Part shown: piece after piece, positions 46,177 through 56,650 of the stretch | Layout: every line of letters begins with the position of its first letter | Numbering within the stretch: the first letter of the stretch is position 1 | Source: Mycoplana rhizolycopersici | GTDB lineage: Bacteria > Pseudomonadota > Alphaproteobacteria > Rhizobiales > Rhizobiaceae | Reading direction: 5' to 3' | Assembly: GCF_013378445.1 (NCBI RefSeq) | Contig: NZ_JABXYK010000003.1 | Span: forward strand, 248,001-312,000 | DNA length: 64,000 bases | Notes under the pieces: model-generated | What the model was told of the DNA's origin: nothing | Seen by the model: only the letters and a program-made list of their open reading frames with translations | Databases searched by the model: none | Made by a program: the position numbers and the translations under genes

Positions 46177-46416
46177 ATGGAAGACGACGAGAAGACAGGT
46201 ACGGGCAAACCGGCCGCGGGCGCAAAGGGGACCGGCGCAAAGGCGCGGGAAAGCGAAGCGGTGCGGGCGCGGGCGGACGAGCGCAAGGCGCGGCTTTCGA
46301 AGACGCTGCGCGACAATCTCTCCCGCCGCAAGCAGCAGGCGCGCGCCCGCCGTGCGGGTGCCGCCGATGACACCGATGGCCTGCCTGCCGCAAAATCGGA
46401 CGAATCGGACGTCTAG
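46177..46416 (+). CDS. small basic conserved protein upstream of murA, function unknown
   Basis: 79 residues beginning MEDDEKTGTGK: a low-complexity N-terminus rich in Gly/Ala/Lys, then a strongly basic helix (RARADERKARLSKTLRDNLS followed by RRKQQARARRAG) and an acidic tail. It is typical of rhizobial small hypotheticals placed before murA. Nucleic-acid or ribosome binding is plausible from charge but not shown. Confidence 0.65.
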   Translation: MEDDEKTGTGKPAAGAKGTGAKARESEAVRARADERKARLSKTLRDNLSRRKQQARARRAGAADDTDGLPAAKSDESDV

Positions 46417-46661
46417 AGTGTTTTCGGCGCCGTTCCGGCGTGAGGGGAAATGTGCAAATCGGATCAATGCTTCCTGACCCTGCAACAGGGGGCGGGCGAG
46501 GCGGCTTCGGCGAGCGCCGGTCCCTTCGACGATATGGCCGCGCATGGGCCGAAGGCTCACACGGCGCGGGAGGCTTCATTTTTGCGTTGCAATGCTCTAA
46601 GGAGGCCCATCTCCCGAGAGCCGGTTGTTTGAGAAAGGCGGGCGCAGTCCCGTAGGTACAC

Positions 46662-47954
46662 ATGGATCGTATCAGGATTGTAGGCGGAAACGAGCTCAGG
46701 GGCGTGATTCCCATTTCCGGCGCCAAGAACGCAGCCCTGCCGCTGATGATCGCCTCGCTCCTGACGGACGATACGCTGACGCTGGAAAACGTGCCGCATC
46801 TCGCCGACGTGGAGCAACTGATCCGCATCCTCGGCAACCATGGCGCCGACATCTCGGTGAACGGCCGCCGCGAGCGCCAGAGCGAGGGCTATTCGCGCAC
46901 CATCCACTTCACCTCGCGCAACATCGTCGATACCACCGCTCCCTACGAGCTGGTCTCGCGGATGCGCGCAAGCTTCTGGGTTATCGGTCCGCTTCTCGCC
47001 CGCGAGGGCAGGGCGAAGGTATCGCTGCCCGGCGGATGCGCCATCGGCACGCGTCCTGTCGATCTCTTCATCGAGGGGCTGGCGGCGCTGGGCGCCAAGA
47101 TCGAGATTGACGGCGGCTATGTCGAGGCGACCGCGCCCGACGGCGGCCTGATCGGCGCCCGCTACACCTTCCCGAAGGTTTCAGTCGGTGCGACGCATGT
47201 GATGATGATGGCGGCGACGCTTGCGCGCGGCACCACGGTCATCGGCAACGCGGCCCGCGAGCCGGAGGTGCAGGACCTGGCCAAGTGCCTGAACGCCATG
47301 GGCGCGAAGATCACCGGCGCCGGCACGAGCACGATCGCCATCGAGGGCGTCCCTTCGCTTTCGGGCGCCCGTCACCGTGTCCTTCCCGACCGCATCGAGA
47401 CCGGCACCTATGCCATGGCGGTCGCCATGACCGGCGGCGACGTCGTGCTCGAAGGCACCGATGTGCGCCTGCTCGACACCGCTCTGGAGGCGATCCGCCG
47501 CGCCGGCGCCGAAATCACTGCCACCGAAAGCGGCATCCGCGTCGTGCGTAACGGCGCCGGCATCAAGCCGGTCGACATCGTCACCGATCCCTATCCCGGC
47601 TTCCCGACCGATCTCCAGGCCCAGTTCATGGGACTGATGACGAAGTCGTCCGGCGTTTCGCACATCACCGAAACGATCTTCGAAAACCGTTTCATGCACG
47701 TGCAGGAACTTGCCCGGCTTGGCGCCAAGATCTCGCTCTCCGGCCAGACGGCCAAGATCGAGGGTGTCGAGCGGCTGCGCGGCGCACCGGTCATGGCGAC
47801 GGACCTGCGTGCTTCCGTCTCGCTCGTCATTGCGGGCCTTGCGGCCGAAGGCGAGACCATGGTGTCCCGCGTCTACCATCTCGACCGTGGCTTCGAGCGG
47901 CTGGAAGAGAAGCTGACCCGTTGCGGCGCATTGGTCGAGCGCGTCAGCGAGTGA
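46662..47954 (+). CDS. murA: UDP-N-acetylglucosamine 1-carboxyvinyltransferase
   Basis: 430 residues, the full length. The catalytic cysteine is C126 in [15 protein letters not shown] (the fosfomycin target), with [17 protein letters not shown] at the N-terminus and the C-terminal [14 protein letters not shown]. It adds enolpyruvate to UDP-GlcNAc, the first committed step of peptidoglycan synthesis. ATG 46662 is standard. Confidence 0.97.
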   Translation: MDRIRIVGGNELRGVIPISGAKNAALPLMIASLLTDDTLTLENVPHLADVEQLIRILGNHGADISVNGRRERQSEGYSRTIHFTSRNIVDTTAPYELVSRMRASFWVIGPLLAREGRAKVSLPGGCAIGTRPVDLFIEGLAALGAKIEIDGGYVEATAPDGGLIGARYTFPKVSVGATHVMMMAATLARGTTVIGNAAREPEVQDLAKCLNAMGAKITGAGTSTIAIEGVPSLSGARHRVLPDRIETGTYAMAVAMTGGDVVLEGTDVRLLDTALEAIRRAGAEITATESGIRVVRNGAGIKPVDIVTDPYPGFPTDLQAQFMGLMTKSSGVSHITETIFENRFMHVQELARLGAKISLSGQTAKIEGVERLRGAPVMATDLRASVSLVIAGLAAEGETMVSRVYHLDRGFERLEEKLTRCGALVERVSE

Positions 47955-48166
47955 CGATTCAGGCTGCGTGCTGCCGCCCGTCGTGCCGTGAGCCGGCGGG
48001 CCGGCAGTTGCGCTTGCCGGCGTGCCGTCCTATCTCCTGAGACAACAGTCGGCCCACATCCTTCATGCCGCATGCTTCGTGCGCCGCTCCGGCGACGGAA
48101 CGGCGGTTTGAGGCGTGGGCGGTGGTGTACAAGGCGCGGCCGCACAGGTCGCCGAAAAGGAGCATT

Positions 48167-48604
48167 ATGGACAGTCTGAAGCTGCTTGCGCTCGATGCGG
48201 ACGACCTCTCGATCGTTTCCGCCCATCTGCAGGATGCGGTGTTCAAGGCGGAGGATGTCAGCTGGGACGCCCGGCATGGGGTTTTCTCCCTCGCCCTCAA
48301 CCGTTTCGTCTGGGAAAAGGCCGGCAGGGGGGCGAAGGGTTTCGAACGCCGTCGCGCGATGATCGCCTTCAAGCGGGCGCGGGCGGTGCGTTCGATCGGC
48401 ATCGACAGGAACGATCGCGACGCCGTGCTTTCGCTGCTGGCGATCCGCTTCACGCCACAGGGGGAAGGGCCGGAAGGGACGGTCGAACTCGTCATGTCCG
48501 GCGATGCGCAGTTTGCGCTCGACGTCGAATGCATCGAATGCCAGCTTGCAGATACCGGCGGAGCATGGGAAACCAGCTTGAAGCCGCGCCATCCGGCGGG
48601 CTAA
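48167..48604 (+). CDS. DUF2948 family protein
   Basis: 145 residues starting MDSLKLLALDADDLSIVSAH behind AAAAGGAG. The conserved stretches HLQDAVFKAEDVSWD and ALNRFVWEKAG match DUF2948, an alphaproteobacterial family of unknown role encoded between murA and hisD. The 212-bp gap before it holds short GC-rich repeats only. Confidence 0.85.
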   Translation: MDSLKLLALDADDLSIVSAHLQDAVFKAEDVSWDARHGVFSLALNRFVWEKAGRGAKGFERRRAMIAFKRARAVRSIGIDRNDRDAVLSLLAIRFTPQGEGPEGTVELVMSGDAQFALDVECIECQLADTGGAWETSLKPRHPAG

Positions 48605-48682
48605 GGCATGTCGCGCGTCGAGGATCTTTCTCTCGGGCATGGCAAGGCGGAACCTACCGCCAGACGACAGGACATATGACAA

Positions 48683-49981
48683 GTGGCGATCAGGCTTGAT
48701 TTTCGCGACGAGGACTTCGAAACGCGGTTCGCCGCCTTCCTGACCACGAAGCGCGAGGTTTCGGAGGACGTGAACGCGACCGTTCGCGCCATCATCGACG
48801 ATGTGCGCGAAAATGGTGACGGGGCGCTTGCCGCCTATACGCGTCGTTTCGACGGGCTGGACTTCGACAAGGTCTCGATGCGCGTCGGTGCCGACGAGAT
48901 CGAGGCCGCCTATCGGCAGACGCCCGCAGAGGTGGTTGCAGCTCTCGAACTGGCAGCCGCGCGGATCGAGAAGCACCACGCCCGCCAGTTGCCGAAGGAT
49001 GACATCTACGAGGACGATATCGGCGTCGGGCTCGGTTCGCGCTGGACTGCGATCGACGCCGTTGGCCTGTATGTGCCCGGCGGCACGGCCAGCTATCCGA
49101 GCTCGGTGCTCATGAACGCCGTCCCGGCCAAGGTCGCAGGCGTTGCGCGCATCGTCATGGTCGTGCCGGCAAAGGACGGTGCCATCAATCCCGCAGTGCT
49201 TGCCGCCGCCCGGATCGCCGGCGTCGACGAGATCTATCGCATCGGCGGCGCCCAGGCTGTCGCAGCCCTTGCCTACGGCACCGGGACGATTGCGCCGGTG
49301 GCGAAGATCACCGGCCCCGGCAACGCCTTCGTCGCCGCCGCCAAGCGCCAGGTCTTCGGCACGGTCGGCATCGATATGATCGCCGGCCCCTCGGAGGTTC
49401 TGGTGATCGCCGACGGCGAGAACGACCCCGACTGGCTGGCCGCCGATCTCTTGGCGCAGGCCGAGCATGACCGCGGCGCGCAATCGATCCTGATTACCGA
49501 CAGTCCGGCCCTTGCCGATGCCGTCGAGATCGCCGTCTCGCGGCAGCTGAAGACGCTGGAGCGGGCGGAGACGGCGGAGGCGAGCTGGCGCGATTTCGGG
49601 GCGATCATACTGGCCCCCCGGCTGACGGACGCGGTTCCGCTGGCAAACCGCATCGCGGCCGAACATGTTGAGATCGCAACGGCCGATGCGGAGAGCTTCG
49701 TTTCCGCGATCCGCAATGCCGGCGCCATTTTCGTTGGCCGGCACACGCCGGAAGTGATCGGCGATTATGTCGGCGGCTCCAACCATGTCCTGCCGACCGC
49801 GCGCTCGGCGCGCTTTTCGTCTGGGCTGTCCGTGCTCGACTACATGAAACGTACCTCGATCCTGCGGCTTGGCCCCGATCAGCTGCGAAAGCTGGGGCCG
49901 GCGGCCGTCACCCTTGCCGAGGCCGAGGGGCTGGGCGCGCATGCGCGCTCGGTCGCCATCCGCCTCAATCCGGGGGGGTGA
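48683..49981 (+). CDS. hisD: histidinol dehydrogenase
   Basis: 432 residues. GTG start at 48683 ([12 protein letters not shown]). NAD/zinc enzyme oxidising L-histidinol to L-histidine in the last two steps of histidine synthesis. Motifs: [51 protein letters not shown], catalytic HD pair in [10 protein letters not shown], and [16 protein letters not shown]. Confidence 0.96.
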   Translation: MAIRLDFRDEDFETRFAAFLTTKREVSEDVNATVRAIIDDVRENGDGALAAYTRRFDGLDFDKVSMRVGADEIEAAYRQTPAEVVAALELAAARIEKHHARQLPKDDIYEDDIGVGLGSRWTAIDAVGLYVPGGTASYPSSVLMNAVPAKVAGVARIVMVVPAKDGAINPAVLAAARIAGVDEIYRIGGAQAVAALAYGTGTIAPVAKITGPGNAFVAAAKRQVFGTVGIDMIAGPSEVLVIADGENDPDWLAADLLAQAEHDRGAQSILITDSPALADAVEIAVSRQLKTLERAETAEASWRDFGAIILAPRLTDAVPLANRIAAEHVEIATADAESFVSAIRNAGAIFVGRHTPEVIGDYVGGSNHVLPTARSARFSSGLSVLDYMKRTSILRLGPDQLRKLGPAAVTLAEAEGLGAHARSVAIRLNPGG

Positions 49982-49988
49982 TGACGGG

Positions 49989-50465
49989 ATGACCAGGATG
50001 CCCGCCTTTCGCCTCTGCGACGTGGTGCTGGACGAGACGATCGGCCGCGCCACGCCGGATGTCGAGCATGAGCGGGCGGTGGCCATCTTCGACCTGATCG
50101 AGGAAAACGTCTTCGAGCCGGTGGGGCACTCCGGCGGTCCCTACCGGCTGAAGCTGTCGCTTCTGGATTCGAAGCTGATCTTCGCCATATCCACGCAGGA
50201 TGATGCGCCGGTCGCCACGCATATCCTCTCGCTGACGCCGTTTCGCCGGATCGTCAAGGACTACTTCCTGATCTGCGAGAGCTACTACCAGGCGATCCGC
50301 TCCGCCACCCCAAGCCAGATCGAGGCGATCGACATGGGCCGGCGCGGCATCCACAATGACGGTTCACAGACGCTGATGGATCGCCTGTCCGGCAAGATCA
50401 GGCTGGATTTCGACACCGCGCGCCGTCTCTTCACGCTGGTCTGCGTGCTCTATTGGCGCGGGTAA
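49989..50465 (+). CDS. UPF0262 family protein
   Basis: 158 residues beginning [16 protein letters not shown]; the wording [20 protein letters not shown] and [16 protein letters not shown] is typical of UPF0262. Conserved after hisD in Rhizobiales; function unknown. The ATG at 49989 lies 7 bp after the hisD stop, so it is co-transcribed with hisD. Confidence 0.88.
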   Translation: MTRMPAFRLCDVVLDETIGRATPDVEHERAVAIFDLIEENVFEPVGHSGGPYRLKLSLLDSKLIFAISTQDDAPVATHILSLTPFRRIVKDYFLICESYYQAIRSATPSQIEAIDMGRRGIHNDGSQTLMDRLSGKIRLDFDTARRLFTLVCVLYWRG

Positions 50466-50521
50466 CGGGGATGGTGACCGGGGCGCCAGGTGAGGGGCAG
50501 GTCCCAGGTAAGGGGAAACTC

Positions 50522-50965
50522 ATGGAGCGCAGCCCCCGTTCGGTGCTTTTCATGTGCCGGATGAACGCCGTGCGCTCGCCGATGGCCGAAGCGCTCGCCC
50601 GCAGCCTGCTGCCGACGGGCATCTATGTCGCCTCGGCGGGCATCCGGCCCGGCGAGCGCGATCCCTTCGTCGACGCGGTGCTGGAGGAGGTGGGGCTGTC
50701 GGTCGCCCATCATGCTCCGCGCACGCTCGAGGAACTGGAGGACGACTACTTCGACCTGATCGTAACGCTTGCGCCGGAAGCCCACCACGCGGCGCTGGAG
50801 CTGACGCGCTCCAGCGCGGTCGAAGTCGTCTACTGGCCGACGCCCGATCCGACCGTCGCGTCGGGGACGCGCGAACAGATCCTTTCGGCCTACCGAGAGG
50901 TCAGAAACCATCTGGAAACGCTGATTGAGCGCCGTTTCGGCCGCGGCCTCGCCGTCTCGTCCTGA
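50522..50965 (+). CDS. low-molecular-weight protein tyrosine phosphatase family
   Basis: 147 residues: P-loop C-x5-R as VLFMCRMNAVRSPMAEAL, then the helical body, and YWPTPDPTVASG carrying the acidic loop. Such proteins dephosphorylate tyrosine or act as arsenate reductases; the second is less likely without an ars context. ATG at 50522 follows AAGGGG. Confidence 0.85.
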   Translation: MERSPRSVLFMCRMNAVRSPMAEALARSLLPTGIYVASAGIRPGERDPFVDAVLEEVGLSVAHHAPRTLEELEDDYFDLIVTLAPEAHHAALELTRSSAVEVVYWPTPDPTVASGTREQILSAYREVRNHLETLIERRFGRGLAVSS

Positions 50966-51055
50966 GGCGGAAACGGCCGGAAAGCGGCAAATGAAGAAAG
51001 CCTGATCATTGGTGTTCACAAAACACCCTCTATTGTGTAGTTTCCGCGAAAATTC

Positions 51056-51081
51056 GAGGGGCAGGCATCCTGCAGCCCCTC
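51056..51081 (+). promoter_or_regulatory. hairpin in the infA leader
   Basis: GAGGGGC/GCCCCTC stem with an inner AGG/CCT pair and small bulge, ending 22 bases before the infA start codon. No T tract follows, so it is not a terminator; it may act in leader control. A second stem GGTGTT/AACACC lies at 51011-51027. Confidence 0.35.
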
Positions 51082-51103
51082 AACTTGGGATCATCACCAC
51101 AAT

Positions 51104-51322
51104 ATGGCAAAAGAAGAAGTCCTTGAATTCCCCGGTGTCGTAACGGAACTGCTGCCGAACGCCACCTTCCGCGTGAAGCTCGAAAACGAGCACGAGATCA
51201 TCGCGCACACGGCCGGCCGCATGCGCAAGAACCGCATTCGCGTTCTCGCCGGCGACAAGGTCCTCGTCGAAATGACGCCATACGACCTGACCAAGGGCCG
51301 CATCACCTACCGCTTCAAGTAA
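51104..51322 (+). CDS. infA: translation initiation factor IF-1
   Basis: 72 residues, S1/OB-fold: [20 protein letters not shown], then [40 protein letters not shown], ending ITYRFK. Standard alphaproteobacterial IF-1, which binds the 30S A site. It lies between the phosphatase and maf, the usual rhizobial order. Confidence 0.98.
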   Translation: MAKEEVLEFPGVVTELLPNATFRVKLENEHEIIAHTAGRMRKNRIRVLAGDKVLVEMTPYDLTKGRITYRFK

Positions 51323-51366
51323 GCGATCTTCCTTTTTGCGCCGCGCGCCGGCTCTCTCGAGGTCTC

Positions 51367-51987
51367 ATGGCATTCGCAAACAAGCTCATCCTGGCATCCG
51401 GCTCGCCGCGCCGTGTCGAGCTTCTGGCGCAGATGGGCATCGAGCCGGACCGGCTGATGCCGATGGACATCGACGAGACCCCGAAGAAGGCCGAGCATCC
51501 GCGCTCGCTTGCACGGCGCCTGTGTACCGACAAGGCGGAAGCAGCACTTGCCGCGATCAAGGGTGACCCGTCAGCCGAGGGCAGCTACATCCTCGCCGCC
51601 GACACGGTGGTGGCGGTGGGGCGCCGCATCGTTCCGAAGTGCGAGATGGTGGACGAGGCGTCGAGCGCGCTGCACCTGCTGTCGGGCCGCAGTCACCGGG
51701 TCTTTACCGGCGTTTGCCTGATCACGCCTGACAGGAAGGTGCGCCAGCGCATCGTCGATACCAAGGTGCGCTTCAAGCGTCTTTCCGGTCTCGATATCGA
51801 GAGCTACCTCGCCTCCGGCCAATGGCGCGGCAAGGCGGGCGGCTACGGCATCCAGGGGATCGCCGGCAGCTTCGTCGTCAAGCTCGCAGGTTCCTACACC
51901 AATGTCGTCGGTCTGCCGCTGCAGGAGACGCTGTCTCTCCTTTCCGGCGAGGGCTACGACGTGCACCGCCGCTGGGCCGAGGTCTGA
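51367..51987 (+). CDS. maf: Maf-like nucleoside triphosphate pyrophosphatase
   Basis: 206 residues: the N-terminal [17 protein letters not shown] signature, central [12 protein letters not shown], and [20 protein letters not shown] with the conserved VVGLPLQET end. Hydrolyses non-canonical or damaged nucleotides (dTTP/UTP/m7GTP-type). Only 3 bp separate it from yacG. Confidence 0.95.
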   Translation: MAFANKLILASGSPRRVELLAQMGIEPDRLMPMDIDETPKKAEHPRSLARRLCTDKAEAALAAIKGDPSAEGSYILAADTVVAVGRRIVPKCEMVDEASSALHLLSGRSHRVFTGVCLITPDRKVRQRIVDTKVRFKRLSGLDIESYLASGQWRGKAGGYGIQGIAGSFVVKLAGSYTNVVGLPLQETLSLLSGEGYDVHRRWAEV

Positions 51988-51990
51988 GCC

Positions 51991-52197
51991 ATGCCCGATG
52001 GTGACAACAAGCCGGCCGCCAAGGTCGAGCCGCTGCGCAAGATGAGGCCCTGCCCCGAATGCGGCAAGCCGTCTGCGCGTGAACATTATCCCTTCTGCTC
52101 GCAACGTTGCCGCGACATCGACCTGAACCGCTGGCTTTCCGGCTCCTACGCCATCCCCGTCAGCGACGACGAGGCCAAGGCTGGCGACGACGATTGA
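51991..52197 (+). CDS. yacG: DNA gyrase inhibitor YacG
   Basis: 68 residues with the four-cysteine zinc motif (CPECGKPS, then [20 protein letters not shown]). YacG binds GyrB and inhibits gyrase. Next to maf, as in many alphaproteobacteria. Confidence 0.95.
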   Translation: MPDGDNKPAAKVEPLRKMRPCPECGKPSAREHYPFCSQRCRDIDLNRWLSGSYAIPVSDDEAKAGDDD

Positions 52198-52286
52198 TCG
52201 CCGACGCGATCGTGCCAGCCGAAACGTCAACTATTTCAGTCGTTTGCCGGCCTTCGTTTTTTCCTCCGAAAATATCCCTTGGGGGC

Positions 52287-52314
52287 TGGACACCGTCGAG
52301 CAAGATGCTATAAC
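52287..52314 (+). promoter_or_regulatory. promoter of tRNA-Phe
   Basis: TGGACA at 52287-52292, 16 bases, TATAAC at 52309-52314: a good sigma-70 promoter 60 bp before the tRNA. A GC stem (CGGGGCG/CGCCCCG, 52327-52348) lies between. Confidence 0.55.
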
Positions 52315-52375
52315 CCCGCTCGCTTCCGGGGCGAAACCAAACGCCCCGCGGCTTCGACAGGAAGCTGGCAAGGAT

Positions 52376-52451
52376 GCCCGGATAGCTCAGTTGGTAGAGC
52401 AGCGGATTGAAAATCCGCGTGTCGGTGGTTCAAATCCGCCTCCGGGCACCA
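52376..52451 (+). tRNA. tRNA-Phe (anticodon GAA)
   Basis: 76 nt with encoded CCA: acceptor GCCCGGA/TCCGGGC, D-loop GCTCAGTTGGTAGAGC, anticodon stem GCGGA with loop TTGAAAA, T-arm GGTGGTTCAAATCCGCC. Anticodon GAA. Confidence 0.97.
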
Positions 52452-52712
52452 TTCACAACAGATTGGTTTTCCTTCAAGTTTTAGGTCCTCTTCTTCTTTG
52501 AAGAATTCCGCTTTCAAGACGCTCTTTCGCGTTTTCTGGACGGCTTTGCTTTTCCTTCTGTTCACCTCGGCCTCGAAGCCCTCCATGGTTTCCGCCATCA
52601 TATTGGCTATGTCTGCACGCGATCCTTAAGCGGGTATGTATATTCGGTTTGCGATGTCGACCTGGGATGATGAATCTGCTTTTATCGCCTTCAGCCAACG
52701 GAGACGAAATCA

Positions 52713-52982
52713 ATGACGCCGGTTTTGGTCGCCGCTGCATTCGTGGTCGCGACAACGCAGCCAACGCTCGATGAACTGCAGGCAGATTTTGAATCGGCGC
52801 GGCCGTGTTATGCGTTGATCGATGGGCGGGAAGTTTGGGAAGGTGAAAAAGCCTTCTTCATTTCGTCGTTCACAAAGGAAGCCGCTGAACTCGACCCCGA
52901 CCTCGTTGGCGCCGACGCTGTTCTCCGTGATGACAATGAACCCGATGTCATCGCAGAATTTGAGGCGGCGTGCTCCCCCTGA
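52713..52982 (+). CDS. small exported protein, function unknown
   Basis: 89 residues beginning MTPVLVAAAFVVATTQPTLD: a short hydrophobic export-like N-terminus, then an acidic body with two cysteines (SARPCYALID and EAACSP). GGAGACGAAATCA precedes the ATG. No family recognised. Codon use looks less GC-biased than in neighbours and it stands alone near tRNA-Phe, so it may be acquired. The 261 bp before it hold no other convincing gene; an antisense frame over the tRNA is spurious. Confidence 0.55.
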   Translation: MTPVLVAAAFVVATTQPTLDELQADFESARPCYALIDGREVWEGEKAFFISSFTKEAAELDPDLVGADAVLRDDNEPDVIAEFEAACSP

Positions 52983-53177
52983 CGTGCTCTCAGCACGCAT
53001 CATGGCGTTTTGTATTTGCTTTATGAATTTTCATGCTGCGCCTGACAGCCGCGGGCTGCAGCCACGGTCCCTGCGGCCGCAGTGTCGCCTTCAAACGTGT
53101 GCGGCTTTGGCGAAGGCGGGCGATCCCCGCGCCGTTTGCCTCGACGGATCGCCCTTCGACGGCGGCCAGGCCGCCCG

Positions 53178-53432
53178 TTACGCGCGTTTGACGATCTTGA
53201 TCAGGACCAGGAGAATGACGGCGCCGATCGTCGCGTGGATGATCGCCGCCACGACGCCGGTGCCCAGGCTGATGCCAAGCGCCGGAAACAGGTATCCGGC
53301 TATGAAGGCGCCGACGATACCGACGACCATGTTGCCGATCAGGCCGAAGCCGAAGCCGGACACGATGAGGCCGGCGAGCCAGCCTGCGATCGCGCCGACG
53401 ATGAGAAAGACGATGATGCTTTCGATGCCCAT
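53178..53432 (-). CDS. GlsB/YeaQ/YmgE family stress-response membrane protein
   Basis: 84 residues, three transmembrane helices with glycine-rich turns (GWLAGLIVSGFGFGLIGNMV and GIVGAFIAGYLF). Transglycosylase-associated/YeaQ family; associated with general stress responses. ATG at 53432 is preceded by GGAGGCGCTCC. Confidence 0.92.
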   Translation of the reverse strand: MGIESIIVFLIVGAIAGWLAGLIVSGFGFGLIGNMVVGIVGAFIAGYLFPALGISLGTGVVAAIIHATIGAVILLVLIKIVKRA

Positions 53433-53669
53433 GGAGCGCCTCCGGAGCGAGGGTTGATCAACATCTGCTAGCATTGATTGAAGACGATGAGTTTACAAGA
53501 GCTTATCTTTCCAGGGCTGCGTCCGCCTGCGGCATCGCAATGTCTTGCTAGGCGGGCGGGAGGCATGCAATGAGTGCGTCAGTGATGGTGCGCGCAACCC
53601 TCATTCGCCTTTCGTCTTTCCGCTGCAGGGGATGGCACGGGCGGCAAGCAGCGCAGCGAGGTGCGATTC

Positions 53670-54974
53670 ATGACCAAGACGGATATTGCCCGTCGCGTGT
53701 ACGACAACGCCTGGAAGCTCGATCCGATCGTGCGCAGCCTGCTCGACACGGACTTCTACAAGCTGCTGATGCTACAGATGATCTGGAAGCTCTATCCGGA
53801 CGTCAACGCCACGTTCTCGCTGATCAACCGCACGAAAAGCGTGCGTCTCGCCGACGACATCGACGAGCAGGAGTTGCGCGACCAGCTGGACTTCGCGCGC
53901 ACGCTGCGCTTCACCAAGAAGGAGATGATCTGGCTCGCCGGCAATACCTTCTATGGCAAGAAGCAGATCTTCGCGCCCGAATTCCTGGCCTGGCTCGCCG
54001 ACTTCCAGTTGCCGGAGTACCACCTGTCACGCAGGGACGGGCAGTACGAACTGACCTTCGAGGGCCTGTGGTCGCACACGACGATGTGGGAGATTCCCGC
54101 ACTTGCGATCATCAACGAGCTGCGCTCGCGTTCGGCCATGCGCGGCATGGGCCAGTTCGCGCTCGACGTCCTCTATGCGCGGGCGAAGGCGAAGATGTGG
54201 TCGAAGGTGGAGCTTTTGCGCCAGCATCCGGAGCTTCGCATTTCCGACTTCGGCACGCGCCGGCGTCATTCCTTCCTATGGCAGCGCTGGTGCGTCGAGG
54301 CGCTGAAGGAAGGCATAGGCCCTTCGTTCTCGGGTACGAGCAACGTGCTTCTGGCGATGGATACGGATCTCGAGGCACTGGGCACCAACGCCCATGAGCT
54401 GCCGATGGTCGCAGCCGCGCTGGCGGCCAACGACGCGGAACTGGCCGAAGCCCCCTACAAGGTGCTGCAGGACTGGAACCGGCTCTACGGCGGCAACCTG
54501 CTGATCGTCCTGCCCGACGCATTCGGCACCGCGGCATTCCTGAAGCACGCGCCCGACTGGGTGGCCGACTGGACCGGCTTCCGGCCCGACAGCGCCCCGC
54601 CGATCGAGGGCGGCGAGAAGATCATTGCCTGGTGGAAGGAAAAGGGCCGGGATCCGCGCGAGAAGCTTCTGATCTTCTCAGACGGCCTCGACGTCAATAC
54701 GATCATCGAGACCTACGAGCATTTCAAGGGCCGCGTGCGCATGAGCTTCGGCTGGGGCACGAACCTGACGAACGATTTCGTTGGCTGCGCCCCGCATCCC
54801 TTCCGCGGCCTCGATCCGATCTCGGTGGTCTGCAAGGTCAGCGATGCCGGCGGCCGCCCCGCCGTGAAGCTTTCCGACAATCCGCAGAAAGCCACCGGCG
54901 AGCCCGCCGAGGTGCAGCGCTACCTGAAGTTCTTCGGTACGGAGGATTTCGTCGAGCTGCCGGTGAAGGTGTAG
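53670..54974 (+). CDS. pncB: nicotinate phosphoribosyltransferase
   Basis: 434 residues. [20 protein letters not shown] at the N-terminus, substrate-site histidine region ([14 protein letters not shown]), [20 protein letters not shown], and [12 protein letters not shown] near the C-terminus. It joins nicotinate with PRPP for NAD salvage. ATG at 53670 preceded by GCGAGG; the earlier GTG at 53661 is less likely. Confidence 0.96.
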   Translation: MTKTDIARRVYDNAWKLDPIVRSLLDTDFYKLLMLQMIWKLYPDVNATFSLINRTKSVRLADDIDEQELRDQLDFARTLRFTKKEMIWLAGNTFYGKKQIFAPEFLAWLADFQLPEYHLSRRDGQYELTFEGLWSHTTMWEIPALAIINELRSRSAMRGMGQFALDVLYARAKAKMWSKVELLRQHPELRISDFGTRRRHSFLWQRWCVEALKEGIGPSFSGTSNVLLAMDTDLEALGTNAHELPMVAAALAANDAELAEAPYKVLQDWNRLYGGNLLIVLPDAFGTAAFLKHAPDWVADWTGFRPDSAPPIEGGEKIIAWWKEKGRDPREKLLIFSDGLDVNTIIETYEHFKGRVRMSFGWGTNLTNDFVGCAPHPFRGLDPISVVCKVSDAGGRPAVKLSDNPQKATGEPAEVQRYLKFFGTEDFVELPVKV

Positions 54975-55007
54975 GGCATCCGCGTTAGCACTCGAAGGCA
55001 GTATCGG

Positions 55008-55183
55008 TCCCTCATCCGCCTGCCGGCACCTTCTCCCCGCAGGCGGGGAGAAGGGCGCAAGAGGCGCACGTCATCGGTTTACGGCAGCCGCGCGCAGATC
55101 ACCTCACTGACCAGACGCGGCTTTGCGGCATTTTCCTCCTCCCCGCTTGCGGGGAGAAGGTGGCGGCAGCCGGATGAGGGGCA
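55008..55183. repeat. RIME-like palindromic intergenic element
   Basis: Inverted copies of a CCCTCATCCG-type module: the left copy runs from 55008 with CACCTTCTCCCCG then a CGGGGAGAAGG hairpin, and the right copy has CTTGCGGGGAGAAGGTGG ending CCGGATGAGGG. This is the pattern of Rhizobium intergenic mosaic elements. It lies between convergent pncB and rhaI and may act as a bidirectional terminator. Confidence 0.75.
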
Positions 55184-55269
55184 CGAGGCGCAAGCGTTGC
55201 CGCTCTGCTCTGCCCTTGGCGGGGCTCGGCAGTCTCAATTCTCTTCTCTCTGCAGGGGGAAGAGAAAAC

Positions 55270-56559
55270 TCAAACGATCCCGCCGCCACCTCCGACGACC
55301 GCCGGCCGCTCATTCGCTACCTTCGTCCGGTAGCCAGCCGCCCGATAGGCTGCGACGGGATCGATCGCGCCGCCGGCTTCCTGGCGGGCCATTGCCAGGA
55401 TCGGCTCGACATCGGTGCGGAACGCGGCCTTCAGCGTCTCCGATGCCATCAGCGCATCGTTGTCATCCTGATAGCCGGCAAGTGCCTCGCGGTCGACGAT
55501 CAGCCCCTGCGCATAGGCGCGGCAGACTTCAGTGGCGCTGCGCATCAGGCTTTCGATCGGATCGGTGACGTTGTGGCTCTGGTCGAGCATATGCGCCGGC
55601 GCAAAGCCTTCGGCCTTGCGCTCCTCGGCATTCACGAGCTCGTTGAAGACGAGGAACAACCGGTAGGGATCGATCGAACCGGTGTCGAGGTCGTCGTCGC
55701 CATACTTGGAATCGTTGAAGTGGAAGCCGCCGAGCTTGCCGAACTGGATCAGCCGGGCGACGATCATCTCGATGTTCACGTTCGGCGCATGGTGGCCGAG
55801 ATCGACGAGGCAATAGGCTTTCTCGCCCAGTTCCTTGGCGATCAGGTAGTTCGTACCCCAATCCTGCACGACGGTGGAATAGAAGGCCGGCTCGAACATC
55901 TTGTGCTCGGAAAAGATCCGCCAGTCGTCGGGCAGGTGCCGGTAGATCGCCTTCATCGCCTCCAAATAGCGCTCGAAGCTGCGCGTGAAGTCCGCCTGCC
56001 CGGGAAAGTTCGTGCCGTCGCCGATCCATACGGTGAGCGCCTTGGAACCGAGCTTGCGGCCGATCTCGATGCACTCGACATTGTGTTCGACCGCCTGCCG
56101 GCGGGTGGCCGCGTCGGCATGGGAGAGCGAGCCGAACTTGTAGGAATGCTCCTGGCCCGGCGCGTCGGAAAAGGTGTTGGAGTTCATGGCGTCGAAGCCT
56201 AACCCGAGCGCCGCACCCTTTTCCTTCAGCGCGCCGAGATCGGAGACCTTGTCCCAGGGGATGTGTAGCGACACGGTCGGCGTCGCACGCGTCAGTTCGT
56301 GGATGACGGCGCAGTCTTCCAGCTTGTCGAAGATGTTGCGCGGCTCGCCGGCACCCGGGAAGCGCGCAAAGCGCGTGCCACCGGTGCCCACGCCCCAGGA
56401 GGGCACGGCGACGGCGTAGGCGGCGACCTTCCGCTTGACCGCATCGATATCGATGCCGCGGCGGGCCAGCTGCTCGCCGAGATGGGCGTAATCGCTTTTC
56501 AGCGCGCCTTCACGCCTTGCGTTCTCGGCTGCGATCACGTCCCTTGAAATCATGTTCAT
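55270..56559 (-). CDS. rhaI: L-rhamnose isomerase (rhizobial/Pseudomonas stutzeri type)
   Basis: 429 residues of the TIM-barrel sugar isomerase type: SWGVGTGGTRFARFPGAGEP, metal ligands near EHKMFEPAFYSTV and DLGHHAPNVNIEM, and GGFHFNDSKYGDDDLD. Converts L-rhamnose to L-rhamnulose. Start MNMISRDVIA at 56559 follows GGGAGGAACCGCG. It lies 91 bp downstream of rhaD, in the known rhizobial rhaDI operon. Confidence 0.93.
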   Translation of the reverse strand: MNMISRDVIAAENARREGALKSDYAHLGEQLARRGIDIDAVKRKVAAYAVAVPSWGVGTGGTRFARFPGAGEPRNIFDKLEDCAVIHELTRATPTVSLHIPWDKVSDLGALKEKGAALGLGFDAMNSNTFSDAPGQEHSYKFGSLSHADAATRRQAVEHNVECIEIGRKLGSKALTVWIGDGTNFPGQADFTRSFERYLEAMKAIYRHLPDDWRIFSEHKMFEPAFYSTVVQDWGTNYLIAKELGEKAYCLVDLGHHAPNVNIEMIVARLIQFGKLGGFHFNDSKYGDDDLDTGSIDPYRLFLVFNELVNAEERKAEGFAPAHMLDQSHNVTDPIESLMRSATEVCRAYAQGLIVDREALAGYQDDNDALMASETLKAAFRTDVEPILAMARQEAGGAIDPVAAYRAAGYRTKVANERPAVVGGGGGIV

Positions 56560-56650
56560 CGCGGTTCCTCCCAGAACCTGTGTTTCAGTGTCCCGTTCGC
56601 GCCGCGGCAGCCGTCCTCGACGGGGCGCAAGAAGGCTGCCCGCTCGCTTC

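Noticed and set aside
47873-50086. A 737-codon antisense frame across DUF2948 and hisD
   Set aside because: It spans several real genes on the opposite strand and their intergenic gaps, and shows no family resemblance.
52308-52601. Small minus-strand protein over tRNA-Phe
   Set aside because: It reads antisense through the tRNA (the familiar spurious translation with ADLNHRHADFQSAALPTEL) and has no homologous start.
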